Origin: Gonocerus acuteangulatus
Taxonomy: Eukaryota; Arthropoda; Insecta; Hemiptera; Coreidae
NCBI GenBank assembly: GCA_946811695.1
Contig: OX328128.1
Location: 79,423,666 to 79,487,665, forward strand
Direction of reading: 5' to 3'
Length of the DNA stretch: 64,000 bases
In this document: positions 22,258-33,860 of the stretch, in pieces
Layout of the letters: every line of letters starts with the position of its first letter
Numbering within the stretch: position 1 is the stretch's first letter
The notes under the pieces: model-generated
The model's database searches: none
Seen by the model: the letters and a program-made list of their open reading frames with translations, nothing else
Told to the model about the DNA's origin: nothing
Translations under genes and position numbers: made by a program

Positions 22258-23508
22258 GGCACATCTACATGTAGGTCATTAGCGCCGACATCCAGGGTGT
22301 AGCGAGGAATTTCACCAGCGAGCCGTGGGATGATAAAATTCCTGCCGGAGGTTGGGAATCGAACCCACCATCTCCCGCTTATGAATGCAAGGCGCTAGCC
22401 ATCAGACCACGGGAGACCCCGGTTCCTGTTCATATCCCTATTCTCATTTGAAAAGCATAGGATAGAAACAGATAATATTTTCCTCGGCCTTTGTTCAAAG
22501 GGTTTTATGGCTGGCTATACCTGGGGTCAGGTCCGCAAGACCCTAGAATCCTCTTCTACCGATACTTCATTTCATACGTTTCAATGAATTGGAAAATATC
22601 AAATATTTTCACACATTCCTGTGTTCTTTTACTATAGTAATAATTCTACAGATAAAATCAATTAAAAAATAAAATAAAAAAACCAACAGCATAAAGGCAA
22701 TTGAAAATATTCAAAAGACGAATCTTTTTCTCTTGGCAAGCTATATTTCTAACAATGAATTGTTTTTCTTATTTTGCCTAATCTGTTTTATTGTAAAATA
22801 CATTATCCAACTATAAGCAATTAAAAAATAACAAGGAATAAAAACAGACAAAAAGAACAGTTCGAATAAGCAAAATCAATTACTTTAATGTTTTAAGCAC
22901 TTATTTCTCCGATTAACATTGCCTAATCAAAACTTTCATCAGAACCTTTTTTGTAGAGCATTTAGTAAGCTTTCTAATGGTATTCTTTCGTTTACCAAGA
23001 TTCTCAACCATTTTCGAGATATTAAGGAAAATATACAAAGTTACCAAAACTTTTTAAGTCTGTTAATAAAATATTTTATTCTAACCCTTCCTTAACTCCA
23101 AACGTAACCAAAATTTCAACATATTAGTTTTGATGAAAGTAGAACACGCAGAAAATGTTTCAACTGAATCCCATGATTCTAAGTACCCAAACCAAAAACG
23201 GTATTCAAAAAATATTTTTCCAATTTTCTCGAAAACGGTTAAAGCTATCGCCTTGAAAATGGTTTCATTCGTTTTCCTAGCCCAGGAATCATATAAAACG
23301 AGTACTTAGAAGCTTATGAACTCAAAAACGTAAGCGTTACGATTTTTTTTGCGCGAATTTCGCCCCAAACGCCATCTTCCAGTAGGCGGATTTTGCTGGT
23401 TAACGAACTTGACCTTTCAAATTGGACGAAGGATTTTTGTACCAAATTTCATCAAAATCGGACCATTCGTCTTCTAGCTAGAGAGCGAACAGACAAATAT
23501 ATATATAA

Positions 23509-23585
<77 letters not shown>

Positions 23586-23721
23586 AATTTGAACCACCGT
23601 TATTTTCGGTCTCTAGGGGTTCTGAAACGCGAAATTTTCTAGTCGGCACTTCCGGATTGTTTCATTGTATCAACCCTATAAGTGGGGTTCCTCCCTATGG
23701 GGGAGGGAGGAACCGCGCTAA
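22156..23721 (+). mobile_element. complete Helentron-like element, family 1, with nested SINE
   Basis: It starts TCCGACTCGCAGGAACTGCG and ends with the GGTTCCTCCCT / AGGGAGGAACC hairpin and GCGCTAA. The interior matches 2260-3565, including a TA array (23497-23582) about 140 bp before the end. A SINE-B copy (22194-22419) interrupts the 5' subterminal motif. Without it the element is about 1.33 kb, close to the 1306 bp of the other copy. Confidence 0.65.
22194..22419 (-). mobile_element. SINE-B, full length
   Basis: On the minus strand: tRNA-like head with GTGGTCTGATGGC and GGTTCGATTCC, body through ATGTAGATGTGCCGT, then a long A tail (the T run at about 22197-22254). CGGTTCC flanks both sides (22187-22193 and 22420-22426). 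This copy defines the family for 7905-8003 and 11559-11714. Confidence 0.8.
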
Positions 23722-23744
23722 TTATGTCTCTACCACTGATTATG

Positions 23745-23835
23745 ACAATAAAAAATGATACGATATTTTTGGTTAGTCCATCTTTAGCCAACACTAACAA
23801 ACTGGTCGGTTTATCCACGCGAGAACATGTCACGG
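23745..23835 (-). pseudogene. Helitron helicase extreme C-terminus
   Basis: The minus-strand frame reads CSRVDKPTSLLVLAKDGL then TKNIV, which follows directly on 'FSHGQLYV' in Helitron helicases. It would complete the fragment at 20222-20545, which stops at that point, but the two lie 3.2 kb apart on opposite strands. Confidence 0.65.
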
Positions 23836-24103
23836 GCCGCCACAGGGTGGGGACTGCCGGGTACAGTTGTCCCGGGCCCGGGCCGGGCCTCGCTAATTGG
23901 AAAAAACTGTATAGGTTATGAGCTTCTAAAAAAAATGGTGTTTAGAAATATAGACGGGCGTAGCCTATATTTATTGGAATTGGATCTATATTTTTTTTAA
24001 TGTACATAAACGACAAAACAATTGCAGTCCCAGAATAGTATATTTCATTAGGAGTCGTAATAAAACTACAAGTACCGAAAGTGACCTTTGCTGCACCGAT
24101 TGA

Positions 24104-24250
24104 AAGCATATTGTGTTAGAAAGACTCGAGACAGGTTTCGTTCTCATCCTTACTCCCTGCTGTTTACTTGGCGAGATGTGACACCGGTAGACGCCTGGCG
24201 GGAATAACTGATCGAGTGTTAATTGATCATTGATCAAAATTATTGAAGTA
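24104..24250 (-). pseudogene. second copy of the Helitron helicase fragment
   Basis: On the minus strand this repeats 20205-20353 nearly base for base ([19 protein letters not shown] in frame), then switches to sequence matching about 20715-20818. An additional piece (24257-24317) repeats 20695-20757 inverted. The order shows rearrangement after duplication. Confidence 0.6.
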
Positions 24251-24329
24251 CTAATATAATAAAACTACAAGTACCGAAAGTGACCTTTGCTGCACCGATT
24301 GTCGGCTTTTATTCTTAAAATAAATATTT

Positions 24330-24485
24330 AAAAAATATTAAATGTAAAGCTAGAACCTTGAAAAAATTAAATATGATAAGCAATAGAATACTAATTACAA
24401 TGAAATAAAAAAAAATGAATTTAGCTTTAATATTCAAGCCAAAAAAAATTTAATTTTGCAAAGTGGTCAAAGGTACAGCACCTTC

Positions 24486-24560
<75 letters not shown>
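24330..24560 (+). mobile_element. pogo-like 3' end and (TA)n array
   Basis: 24330-24485 matches 14955-15104 closely, ending AAAGGTACAGCACCTTCCCC, and is followed at once by about 72 bp of TA (24487-24559). Confidence 0.55.
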
Positions 24561-24563
<3 letters not shown>

Positions 24564-24825
24564 TTGTATGTTCTCTCTCGCACCTGGTCAAAAATGATCC
24601 TATTTTAATGACATTTTGTCAACAAATCGTCGCTCCTAAGGCTTTTCGTTTACAGGTACACTTTTTATATGTCCTTAAACGTAGGGAAACTAATGAAACA
24701 CTGTATACACTGCCATCAGAGTAAGGACTGCCCATAAATTATTTTAAACAATTTTAAATTAGAGAAAACAGTTATTTTATATATAAAAAAAAAATAAAAA
24801 ATAACTTCATAAAAATCGTGTGAGT

Positions 24826-25537
24826 AAAAAGCCACAATTTCCATTGAATCAAATGGCAGAAACGGATTAAAAACTCTCGCGAATGATGAATGCTAACAAA
24901 GCCTTGTTTTATTATGATTATATTAGACCACTTCTGGTTCGAACGAAGCTACAAAAAGATATTAAATTTATTTGAGAGCTTTCGCTGCATCCTGCTTACT
25001 CCACGGACATTGGCCCAAGAGATTTTCACTAATTTCTTTCCTTGGAAAACATTTTACTGGACCATTCGTCTTCTAGCTAGAGAGCGAACAGACAAATATA
25101 TATATAAATATATACATATATATATATATATATATACAAATTTGAACCACCGTTATTTTCGGTCTCTAGGGGTTCTGAAACGCGAAATTTTCTAGTCGGC
25201 ACTTCCGGATTGTTTCATTGTATCAACCCTATAAGCGGGGTTCCTCCCTATGGGGGAGGGAGGAACCGCGCTAATTATGTCTCTACCACTGATTATGACA
25301 ATAAAAAAGCCACAATTTCCATTGAATCAAATGGCAGAAACGGATTAAAAACTCTCGCGAATGATGAATGCTAACAAAGCCTTGTTTTATTATGATTATA
25401 TTAGACCACTTCTGGTTCGAACGAAGCTACAAAAAGATATTAAATTTATTTGAGAGCTTTCGCTGCATCCTGCTTACTCCACGGACATTGGCCCAAGAGA
25501 TTTTCACTAATTTCTTTCCTTGGAAAACATTTTACTA
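24826..25537 (+). repeat. 231-bp direct duplication around a copied transposon end
   Basis: 24826-25056 and 25307-25537 are near-identical (both begin AAAGCCACAATTTCCATTGA). Between them lies a copy of 23459-23755, comprising the 3' end of the Helentron-like element plus about 30 bp of its downstream flank. Confidence 0.8.
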
Positions 25538-26014
25538 GTGAAACTCTCTAGATTGTGAGCATATTAACATTTTACTAGTGAAACTCTCTAGATTGTGAGC
25601 ATATTAACATTTTACTAGTGAAACTCTCTAGATTGTGAGCATATTAACATTTTACTAGTGAAACTCTCTAGATTGTGAGCATATTAACATTTTACTAGTG
25701 AAACTCTCTAGATTGTGAGCATATTAACATTTTACTAGTGAAACTCTCTAGATTGTGAGCATATTAACATTTTACTAGTGAAACTCTCTAGATTGTGAGC
25801 ATATTAACATTTTACTAGTGAAACTCTCTAGATTGTGAGCATATTAACATTTTACTAGTGAAACTCTCTAGATTGTGAGCATATTAACATTTTACTAGTG
25901 AAACTCTCTAGATTGTGAGCATATTAACATTTTACTAGTGAAACTCTCTAGATTGTGAGCATATTAACATTTTACTAGTGAAACTCTCTAGATTGTGAGC
26001 ATATTAACATTTTA
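25526..26014 (+). repeat. 40-bp satellite, about 12 identical copies
   Basis: The unit AACATTTTACTAGTGAAACT CTCTAGATTGTGAGCATATT repeats head to tail. I see no base differences between copies except at the array edges. There are no spacers, so this is not a CRISPR array. Such uniformity implies very recent expansion or an assembly effect. Confidence 0.95.
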
Positions 26015-26464
26015 GCGGCCTCAATTTTTGTTTTCTCAATTTTTGTTGTTGTTTAATTTCTGCTATAAAGTTATTACGACAGTTGCTGCTGCATTGGTAA
26101 TATTCAATTATCAATCTCTCTAATGAATTAATAAGAAATCCATCATTCCTGGACCACTAGTTCAAGTAATAGCTATAAAGCAGAAACCGCAGCCCGCCCG
26201 CTCACGGACTCCCGCTCAAGGCAATGCAGTTTTACATGAGAATATCAGGAAATCACCAGGCAATAATAGAACCATTTGCAATTCAGCAAGTCGCCATGAA
26301 AGGAAAATATAAAATAACAACAGAAAGAATTAAGCCTATTTGTAAAAGTAAGAAAACATGAAATAACTTATTTATGTATATTACTATTTATGCAAGTTTT
26401 GGAGGGAATATTCGTACTCGGCATAATGTCGAGAAACAGAATGCTCAGAATCAAGGTTGCTGGC

Positions 26465-26468
<4 letters not shown>

Positions 26469-26540
<72 letters not shown>
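26469..26540. repeat. (TA)n microsatellite
   Basis: About 72 bp of TA; on its right is the inverted end of a SINE-A. Confidence 0.9.
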
Positions 26541-26544
<4 letters not shown>

Positions 26545-26565
26545 AGATATACATAGAAAATGTAA

Positions 26566-26645
26566 TCCCGTAATAGGCCACAAGGGTCTAAAGGGGCAGA
26601 TACTGTAGAGGTACCTGATTCTTGACCATTCGGAAAAATGGGGCG
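26566..26645 (-). mobile_element. SINE-A 3' fragment
   Basis: On the minus strand it reads GTATCTGCCCCTTTAGACCC..GGCCTATTACGGGA, matching the SINE-A tail. It ends beside a TA array, as other copies do. Confidence 0.6.
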
Positions 26646-26867
26646 ATAGTGCGTTAAGTAATATGCTCGGGCCACCTAATTTTCATTAAAGGCAGGGCGG
26701 GCCGAGGGACGGTGTTGGATCCCGAATGAATATATACATATATATACTTATATAAATAAGTATACGTATATAATTTTTTTTTACGCTGTACTATCATCAA
26801 AAATAGCTAGTAATCAATTTTCATTACTTTTTTCCAATTAATTATACATGAAAAAGCATCAAACAAC

Positions 26868-27117
26868 ATGGGCGTATATAGGAAATAATTTCGGGGGGTG
26901 GGGGCCTGGGACCATCCGGGATTTGGGGGGTATGGAATACTAATAATCTAGAACTTCGAATAGTTAGCCAACTAAAACGCTATCATACTCATGAAAACAT
27001 TTTTTTTTTCTGAACTAAGTGATCTTATTTACTTTATTTTTGAGGGTTTTTTGACACACTTTTACCGATTAAACCAAAAGTCTGGGGTGGGGACTGCAGC
27101 CCCCTTATATACGCCCA
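26868..27117 (+). mobile_element. hAT-like MITE
   Basis: CATGGGCGTATATAGGAAAT at the left and CCTTATATACGCCCAT at the right, with the shared interior AACTAAAACGCTATCA. No intact 8-bp duplication is visible, so the copy is old or rearranged. Confidence 0.7.
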
Positions 27118-27215
27118 TATTAAATAAAATTCGAAATTAGTAGGGCACTCAATAGTTGTCGAATAAAAACCTTAGGCTTATTGAGTTATGAAAGAGTTAT
27201 TCACAATTTATAAAG

Positions 27216-27302
<87 letters not shown>
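27216..27302. repeat. (TA)n followed by (GT)n
   Basis: About 58 bp of TA pass directly into about 28 bp of GT. Confidence 0.9.
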
Positions 27303-27305
<3 letters not shown>

Positions 27306-27956
27306 AATACATTCATGTTTTGTTGAAAAATGGTCAAAGGCGGCAAGTCCCGATTTCTAATCCCAAATCCAGCCAACAGGCAAATACATCAACTGAAATC
27401 TCAACCGTAATAGTTTTCATCTTAACCCATTTTGTCCCAAGTTGCGTAAACGCGACATTATTTTCACGATTTTTTTTTCTCGTGCAAATAAATATTGTAA
27501 TTTAGTTTGAATAGTTTTTTCTAACAAGGCAACTCCTTAAAGAAAATGGAAAAAATTCTTAAGCCCAAATAAAATGTTTTGCTATTTTTAAAAAAAAAAT
27601 ATTGCTAGAAACATTGTATTGTGAAGTGTGCTAGAAATGTTTCCAAAATATCTATGCATTTGGTTAACAAAAGTTTTTTTTGCTGTAATCATTACTTGAA
27701 CATACAATAAATGTTACCAATAAAAGTAATTGCGATCATAAATTTGTATTTTGTATTCTGTGGCCCTGCGAACATAATGTTGCGTTTTTGATGTAAACGC
27801 AACATTTTTTTTTTTTTCTCCTAAACTATAATTGCTGATTTTTAGTTTTTGGTTTTTATACGTTCTTTTAAGAGCCTACGAGGAACAAATAACGAAAAAT
27901 GTCAAAAAAAATCCAGTAGAAATAGGCTTGGGATTTAATGGGTTAATTTGTATAGT

Positions 27957-28140
27957 TGTCCTTGATCCGTGGGTTAGACCGCTGGATTCTCGTGAAGAAG
28001 GCGTGGTTCCGAGTCCCGCTTGTCGAAAGTTCTTTATTCTTTATAAAAGGCTCGCTGGAAAAAATGCCCAGCTCTACCAAGGGCATTTATTAAGGTTGGC
28101 AACCTGTAGATACAGGCAGAAGCACTTAAAAAAAAAAGGA
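27957..28140 (+). mobile_element. degraded tRNA-headed SINE
   Basis: GTGGGTTAGACCGCTGGATT and, about 35 nt on, GTGGTTCCGAGTCCCGC resemble A and B boxes; an A-rich run ends it near 28140. The B box has lost the GGTTCGA consensus. A longer open frame across it is not convincing as a gene. Confidence 0.4.
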
Positions 28141-28867
28141 AAAGAAACTGTGGAGCGAAGACTGGAGAGTTAGGCCTATGATCTGATTACATAGATAGTC
28201 CTTATCAAAGCCGAATTGGAAAGTTTGCATTAGTAATGATACTGGCAATCGTTATCTCTCTAACCGATATCACATTCCTCTCTGGTCATTTCTACAATTC
28301 AAAACCTTTCCAATCTTTAAGGAATGTGCTAATAGTCAAAGAAGGATTTGCAAGAACTGCTATGTTATTAAAACAAAAAGAAAATATATTAATAAGTCTT
28401 GTATTCCAGAAATCTCAGAGAGAACCAGTTTAAATACTGGCAGTGCTGGATTATAGGTCAATTCTTCTACAAACTTATTCATCTAAACCGACATAATCAA
28501 TGTTTTATTATAAATATTTGTATTTTCGCGCATATGTGTAAGTGGCCAAAGCATTGGAGCGTCCTGTACTTCAGAAGAAATCTCTGGGTATCAGTAAAGA
28601 ATGGAGCACTGGACTTAATATAACATGGGTCTGGACGAATCTACAAAAATAAAGGACATAGATTTTACAAAGCCTGGAAAAGTTAGTGTTTTCAATAAAT
28701 AAACTATTTCCAAGACCTAATGGCCTCTTAATTCAAAAATACTAATAACTAATCTTTAATTTGGCTGTGGGTTGTGAAACACCATGAAAGTAGGGAGTTA
28801 AGTCCTCCTCAGAGGTTTCTCAAAAAAATAAAACTTATTCGACAAAATACATAAGAATGTGTGAGTG

Positions 28868-28868
<1 letters not shown>

Positions 28869-28927
<59 letters not shown>
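28869..28927. repeat. (TA)n microsatellite
   Basis: About 58 bp of TA; the last long TA array before 53663. Confidence 0.9.
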
Positions 28928-28928
<1 letters not shown>

Positions 28929-30614
28929 GTATATGTAGCTTAGTTGATTTTTGACAGACTCTGAAAAATACTAAGAACCAACAGGGTAACACAAACTACT
29001 AAAAAATTGATTGATTAGACCGTAATTTTCTTAATTATTAAAATAAAAATTCTATTTTACTCACTGATATTATATTTGATGTATTTTTTAGTAATTCCGT
29101 CACTGAGCACTAATTATTTGTAAGCACTAAACATAAAAATTGTCGGGGATAAAATGAGGATGACGTCGAACTGACTCTCGGAGGAGAAGAGGCGTGTTGT
29201 GCTGACGCTCGCCCTGGTAACACTGGGCAGACCCGGGACGGAGGTGAACCATCAGTGTAACCTACTAGCCACGCCACTATACAATAACCTGCTCATGCAA
29301 AATAATACTTCTCTGTTATGTTAAAATAATTATTTCGTCTTTTAATTACGATTTTAGAATCATAAATAATACAGTAAGTATGCAATTTTTTTGTGATTTT
29401 TATTTATTTATAGATGCATTATTTCTTCGAAATTCAAGTATTTGTTTTCATATGCTGTTTTTAATTTTTTTATTTCTACTTTATAGTTTTACTTTTCTCT
29501 TCTATATAACCTAATATATCAGGTTTACACTTTCTTATTTATATAAGAGCCCTTAATCTGTTCATTTGTTCCTCTTTACAATTCTATAATTAAGTATCTT
29601 TTGTTGTCAGGGTTTTAACCAAAAAATCACAGTTTAAATTTGTTTTCTTATTTCTCAAAAGTCAGGAATATATAATCTAGTGAAATATATCTATAAGAGT
29701 GGTTTTGTTATTGTTTTCTTTGAAGAAACATAGGTAACTAGGTAGTTGTTATTGATTCTTTGCTCAGTTCTATAAACTAATATATTTAATATTCTAGCTT
29801 TACCTTTTTAATTTTTTATTGCTCTATAGTCGATGAATTAACAATCTTCCTCCAGGTAAAAATTAGAATTTCTTCTAACCTAATGGAATTTGATAATAAT
29901 GTTGTGATTATGTGAGGGTTATATTTCTATAACCCGCTCTAAGCCATACGATTCAATTCTAAAGCAATATGATAGTTTTCTTCCTATATTATATACTGTA
30001 CTCTAAACACGATTGGGGAAAATCTCGTATACAGGTAATACCATCAATATTTTTTGTAAAATATTGTTGAGTTTTTAGAGTATTTTTAGATTATGTTTTC
30101 TATGTGTCGAAGATTAGACCATTTAAAAGCCTAAAACCTCTTAAGTATATGTGCTGACTGTGTAAATTGTTATTAAATGTAAGGCATTTCATTAGAAACC
30201 TGGGTTTTATTGTCCTTATTATGTGATATACCTTGCGTAATCTTAAGAAGCTGTCTAGCTGGGAAACCTATTCTAAGCTCTTTCTCAAGCAAATAAATCC
30301 ATCTTCTCCATCTATGGAAAAGCGCACAGGAAGATAAATAGCTATTAAGTAGATCTGTTGCTAGATGGTTACAGGAATTGGATTGTTGGCAACTCGAGAG
30401 GAGAATTGCTGGTTACTAGATCTGTTGTTTGATGGATTTCTAATTACAATGTATGCTTAGTTCAATATTTCTTCTTTCTTTACTTCACTGCTAATGAAAA
30501 ATGTAAACTGCTGTCTTATTTTTTTGTTTGTTTTTAACAGCGCATCAACTATTTTGTTATTAGCGCTGACTATTCTTATTATCTAATGCTCAATACCATG
30601 AATAGCACTTCATG
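28928..30614. other. no supported gene
   Basis: Mostly AT-rich DNA with no long open frame. A short GC-richer island at about 29150-29280 contains TGACGTC (a CRE-like site), but nothing around it supports a promoter call. Confidence 0.4.
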
Positions 30615-30630
30615 AATTAATATCTTTCTG

Positions 30631-30992
30631 AAGGTGTAGATAATCAGGGTTGGTCATGTGTTGAGTAAAACTACATTTTAAAACTAAAATGACTTTTATT
30701 TATGCCAAATTATTCGGCTTGAGATGAAAGTCTTCTTCAGGGCTATGGAGGAGAGGGAGAAAAGTACGGTTCTTGGAAGCTACACTTCTGTACATGTCCT
30801 CAGAAATGTAGCCTCCACAAAACGGAATAATTTTCCCTCTCCTCCATAGTCCTGAAGAAGGCTTGCAAGTCAAGCCAAAGTGTTAGCACAAATATAACTC
30901 ATTTTAGTTATTAAGCTTAGTTTTATTTACCAACTGACGGAACCCTGATTATCTTACACCTTCTTAATCTCAAGAGTCAAATATCTCTTCTC
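30631..30992. mobile_element. 362-bp inverted-repeat element with target duplication
   Basis: The ends are inverted (GTGTAGATAATCAGGGTT against AACCCTGATTATCTTACACC), and the arms continue through a TCCTCCATAG..CTATGGAGGA core. AATTAATATCTTTCTG precedes it (30615-30630) and AATTAAATATCTTTCTG follows (30993-31009), a near-exact target duplication. It is related to 19209-19900 by its ends. Its hammerhead-like core has decayed (CAAAGT where GAAACGT is expected). Confidence 0.65.
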
Positions 30993-31569
30993 AATTAAAT
31001 ATCTTTCTGGAATATTTCATCAAGTGTAACTATATTTATTTTCCTTCTTAACACTTTACATTTTTTTAAGGTGCTTACTTCACAGCACTAGAGGTCATTG
31101 TGACTTCCTGTCGCTGCAGGTCGGTATGACCCTTGGCCTGTTTTCTAGAGTTTTCTAGGCTCTTCTATCTCCCTCATCCCTTTCCATTTTCTTATGCCCA
31201 AGTCTTCAGCCCATCTTAATCTGCTTGATGTTATGTATTTAACAAATTCTTAATTGTTTAAATTACTCTGTATTTTGTCGTTAGATTTAATTTTCTACCA
31301 ACAATATTTTCTCTGTATATTCTTCTAACTTTCTTTCAAATATTTTTAATCTGTTACTATATGCAGGAGAGATGCACCAAGTAACTACAGATCTTACCAA
31401 TGTTATATATAATTTAATTTTGTTTTTTTCTGGACAACAGAAGTGATCCGAATAGTTAGTGGTTTGTGAAATAATCATGTTATTGTATTTTCGGAATAGC
31501 GAGAATCAAGCATTTCTATCCTCACTCTGTAGAAATTAGGTGTCAAGGAATATGGAATCAAGTCTTGGA

Positions 31570-31985
31570 AGGCCAATTCGGCATGATTTGGTTATTCAAA
31601 TTTTTATTTCCTAGAACGTTATCCAACAACAGAACAAAAGCAAATCATTCAAAGAAAGACCTGATGAATATAGTGGGTGGGGAAGGACCTCAATGTTCAG
31701 ATCCTCCAGCTTATATAGGGTTAATCTTGGAATGTGTGAACGTACATTACGATGAAGAAGAATAGGACGTTTTTGCTTTACCAGCAGGTTTTTTTTTTTG
31801 TTTTTTTTGTAACGTTTTCTTTGAAACGTTTGCAATTCTTGGCAGTAATTCTTTCACCAACTAAAAAAAAAGGATAAGGTTTTACACCAGCCATAATCCA
31901 ATCATCATTACTTTTTTGGGTGTGAAGGCTTGGTTTAGGAAATTTTGAGGAACACCTTTTTTTCATCACAACACACCAAAAAGTT
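31570..31985 (-). pseudogene. mariner transposase fossil
   Basis: Two minus-strand frames together resemble the middle of a mariner transposase: KPSLHTQKS near 31940, then a frame change, then KLEDLNIEVLPHPLYSSGLS near 31680. In this family the usual text is HDNARPH then 'LGWEVLPHPPYSPDL'. Here HDN has become HRN, so the second catalytic Asp is lost. No inverted termini were found. Confidence 0.7.
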
Positions 31986-32187
31986 CAAAAAAGGTTAATT
32001 TCTGTAAAGCAACAGAAGTCAGGAGGACATTACTAATCCAGTGAGCTTGCTGAGCTCGGTTAGTTCATGTGGCACCCACATTTCCTGCTATTTTGCCTTA
32101 TCAAGCTCCTTAATATACCTAGTAAAAATCGTGGCCAGTGATCTAAGTTGTGAGCTCAATTCACAAGTGGTTTGGGAACGGCTCCTT

Positions 32188-32760
32188 TTAACCCTTTCGA
32201 TGTGATAGCCGAATATACTCGCAGGATAACGCCTTGCCCAAGATGCAACGCCCGAATATTCTTGCAGGAGAATGTTGTGTGCCAGAGATAGAGAGTATTC
32301 TCGCCACAGCTGCATCTCTTGATTGGGAGCCCTGTTTAGCCTTGAGTGTGTACAGACTGCTCTAGTGGGAATGTGGGATAATTTCTAGTTTAATATTTCA
32401 GCATTAATTTTTACATTGTTGTAAATTCTGAATAAATAAATAAATAAGTAAAGATTAGGGATTAGATTTATCCCTTAGTTGTAGCTTGGCTTCAGTACTG
32501 TCTGGTTGTTTTGCTTCCTAGTCGAAATGGCAGATCGTAATCGAATGAGACTATGGGATCTTTTGGAAGTGCAATTTCATTAGATTCAACGGTAGAAGAA
32601 TTGGAGTTAGAAGACGAACCTGCACTCCCTATAACTCCGCTATTGAAGGTCCAAAGCCCTTATGAAAAAGGAGGATGGGAGCATTTGTCAAAAGGCTTGA
32701 AATTAAAGTCTAAGCAAATTTTCTACATGTTTTTTTTACCTTTAGGTTGAAAACTAAGAC
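32188..32760 (+). mobile_element. possible piggyBac-like element
   Basis: TTAACCCTTTCGATG at 32188 resembles a piggyBac left end at a TTAA target, followed by two GAATAT-CTCGCAGGA-type subterminal motifs. A small acidic frame at 32553-32747 (STVEELELEDEPALP) could be a transposase N-terminus. No right end with TTAA was found. Confidence 0.3.
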
Positions 32761-33683
32761 AGATAATGAATGAAAAAGGACTAAATACTTGTTTCAAATG
32801 GTATGCATAACATTATCTATTGCGTGCAGATAAGCTAATCCATAACGAAGAGAAAACTAAAAAAAAAAAAATGGATATATCATTTCATCAGTTACAACCC
32901 AAATTAATTAGAAGCAATATATAAAATTTCTGTTATAAACAATTTTGTAATTAAAGCTTATTTTTAGGGTCTAAATGGTGTTGTGATGGAGTACATGAGG
33001 TGGATAGCAAAGAGGAGGGCATGTGGTCAGACAAACTGAGTGACTATTAATAAAAGGTAATGATAATATTGGAGATATGTTATTAGTATTTAGCTGAGGT
33101 TTAGGAAGTAAGTATTCTTCTAATGCCATCCCTGGCTATGCCTAGTTGTTACTTTATATATATTTTTCAAGGAAAGAAGCTTTGAGGTGCTTAAATGATA
33201 GTAAAATATAGTCGCAAAGCTACCTGTAAGTTGTGTGCAGTTATAATTTTTATAGTTTTCCGAAATAACTCTCTTAGATTCTCATCTATAGGAAAATTTT
33301 TTCTGTTATCCTGCCTGCTTCTTAGGGCTAAATGCATGTTCAAACAGTTCCCTATAAGTTCACTTATTTCATGTTCACTCAAGATTAGAGAAGAACTTCT
33401 CTCAGATTATGTCTATAAATTAGGTGTTGCGGATACGAAGGGCAAACTCAACATACGGTAATTTTGTTTCCCCCACCATCCGAACCTTCTTTCCCTCTCA
33501 AAATACACAGAGAATGTAAACAAGCTGGCTGGAACTACCATAGGAAGGCGAACTCAACACTCCACTACCAGCTTGCTGGATGATATAAATAAAATGCTCT
33601 TTTCGTTGAAAGTGAAGTTCACACTAATTCCTGTTCAATTCTTATATTTATTTATTTAAATGTTAACACTCATTATTATTAAC

Positions 33684-33860
33684 AGAATTTTAGGATGGGT
33701 TATCTATAGGTTACCACCCATTTCTAGCCAGGATATGGCGGGTGTGTTATCTTTTTTCTAAAGAAAAGCCACCACCCCATACTGGGAATCGAACCCACGA
33801 CCCTTGGCCCGGAGTGTTAAGTGCTCATTCCTTAACACTCACGGCCATCAGGCCTCCAAA
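33684..33860 (-). mobile_element. SINE-C, tRNA-headed
   Basis: On the minus strand: GGAGGCCTGATGGCCGTGAG head, B box GGTTCGATTCCC, then GGTGGTGGCTTTTCTTTAGA and a tail of GATAACCCATCCTAAAATTC. Other copies: 13513-13595 (3' part), 44634-44798 and 55965-56116. Confidence 0.7.

Noticed and set aside
25526..26014. Regularly spaced repeats resembling a CRISPR array
   Set aside because: The 40-bp units are contiguous and identical with no unique spacers, and the DNA is eukaryotic.
27832..28173. 113-codon frame as a gene
   Set aside because: It runs through a tRNA-derived SINE-like sequence and its A-rich end, and has no recognisable domain.
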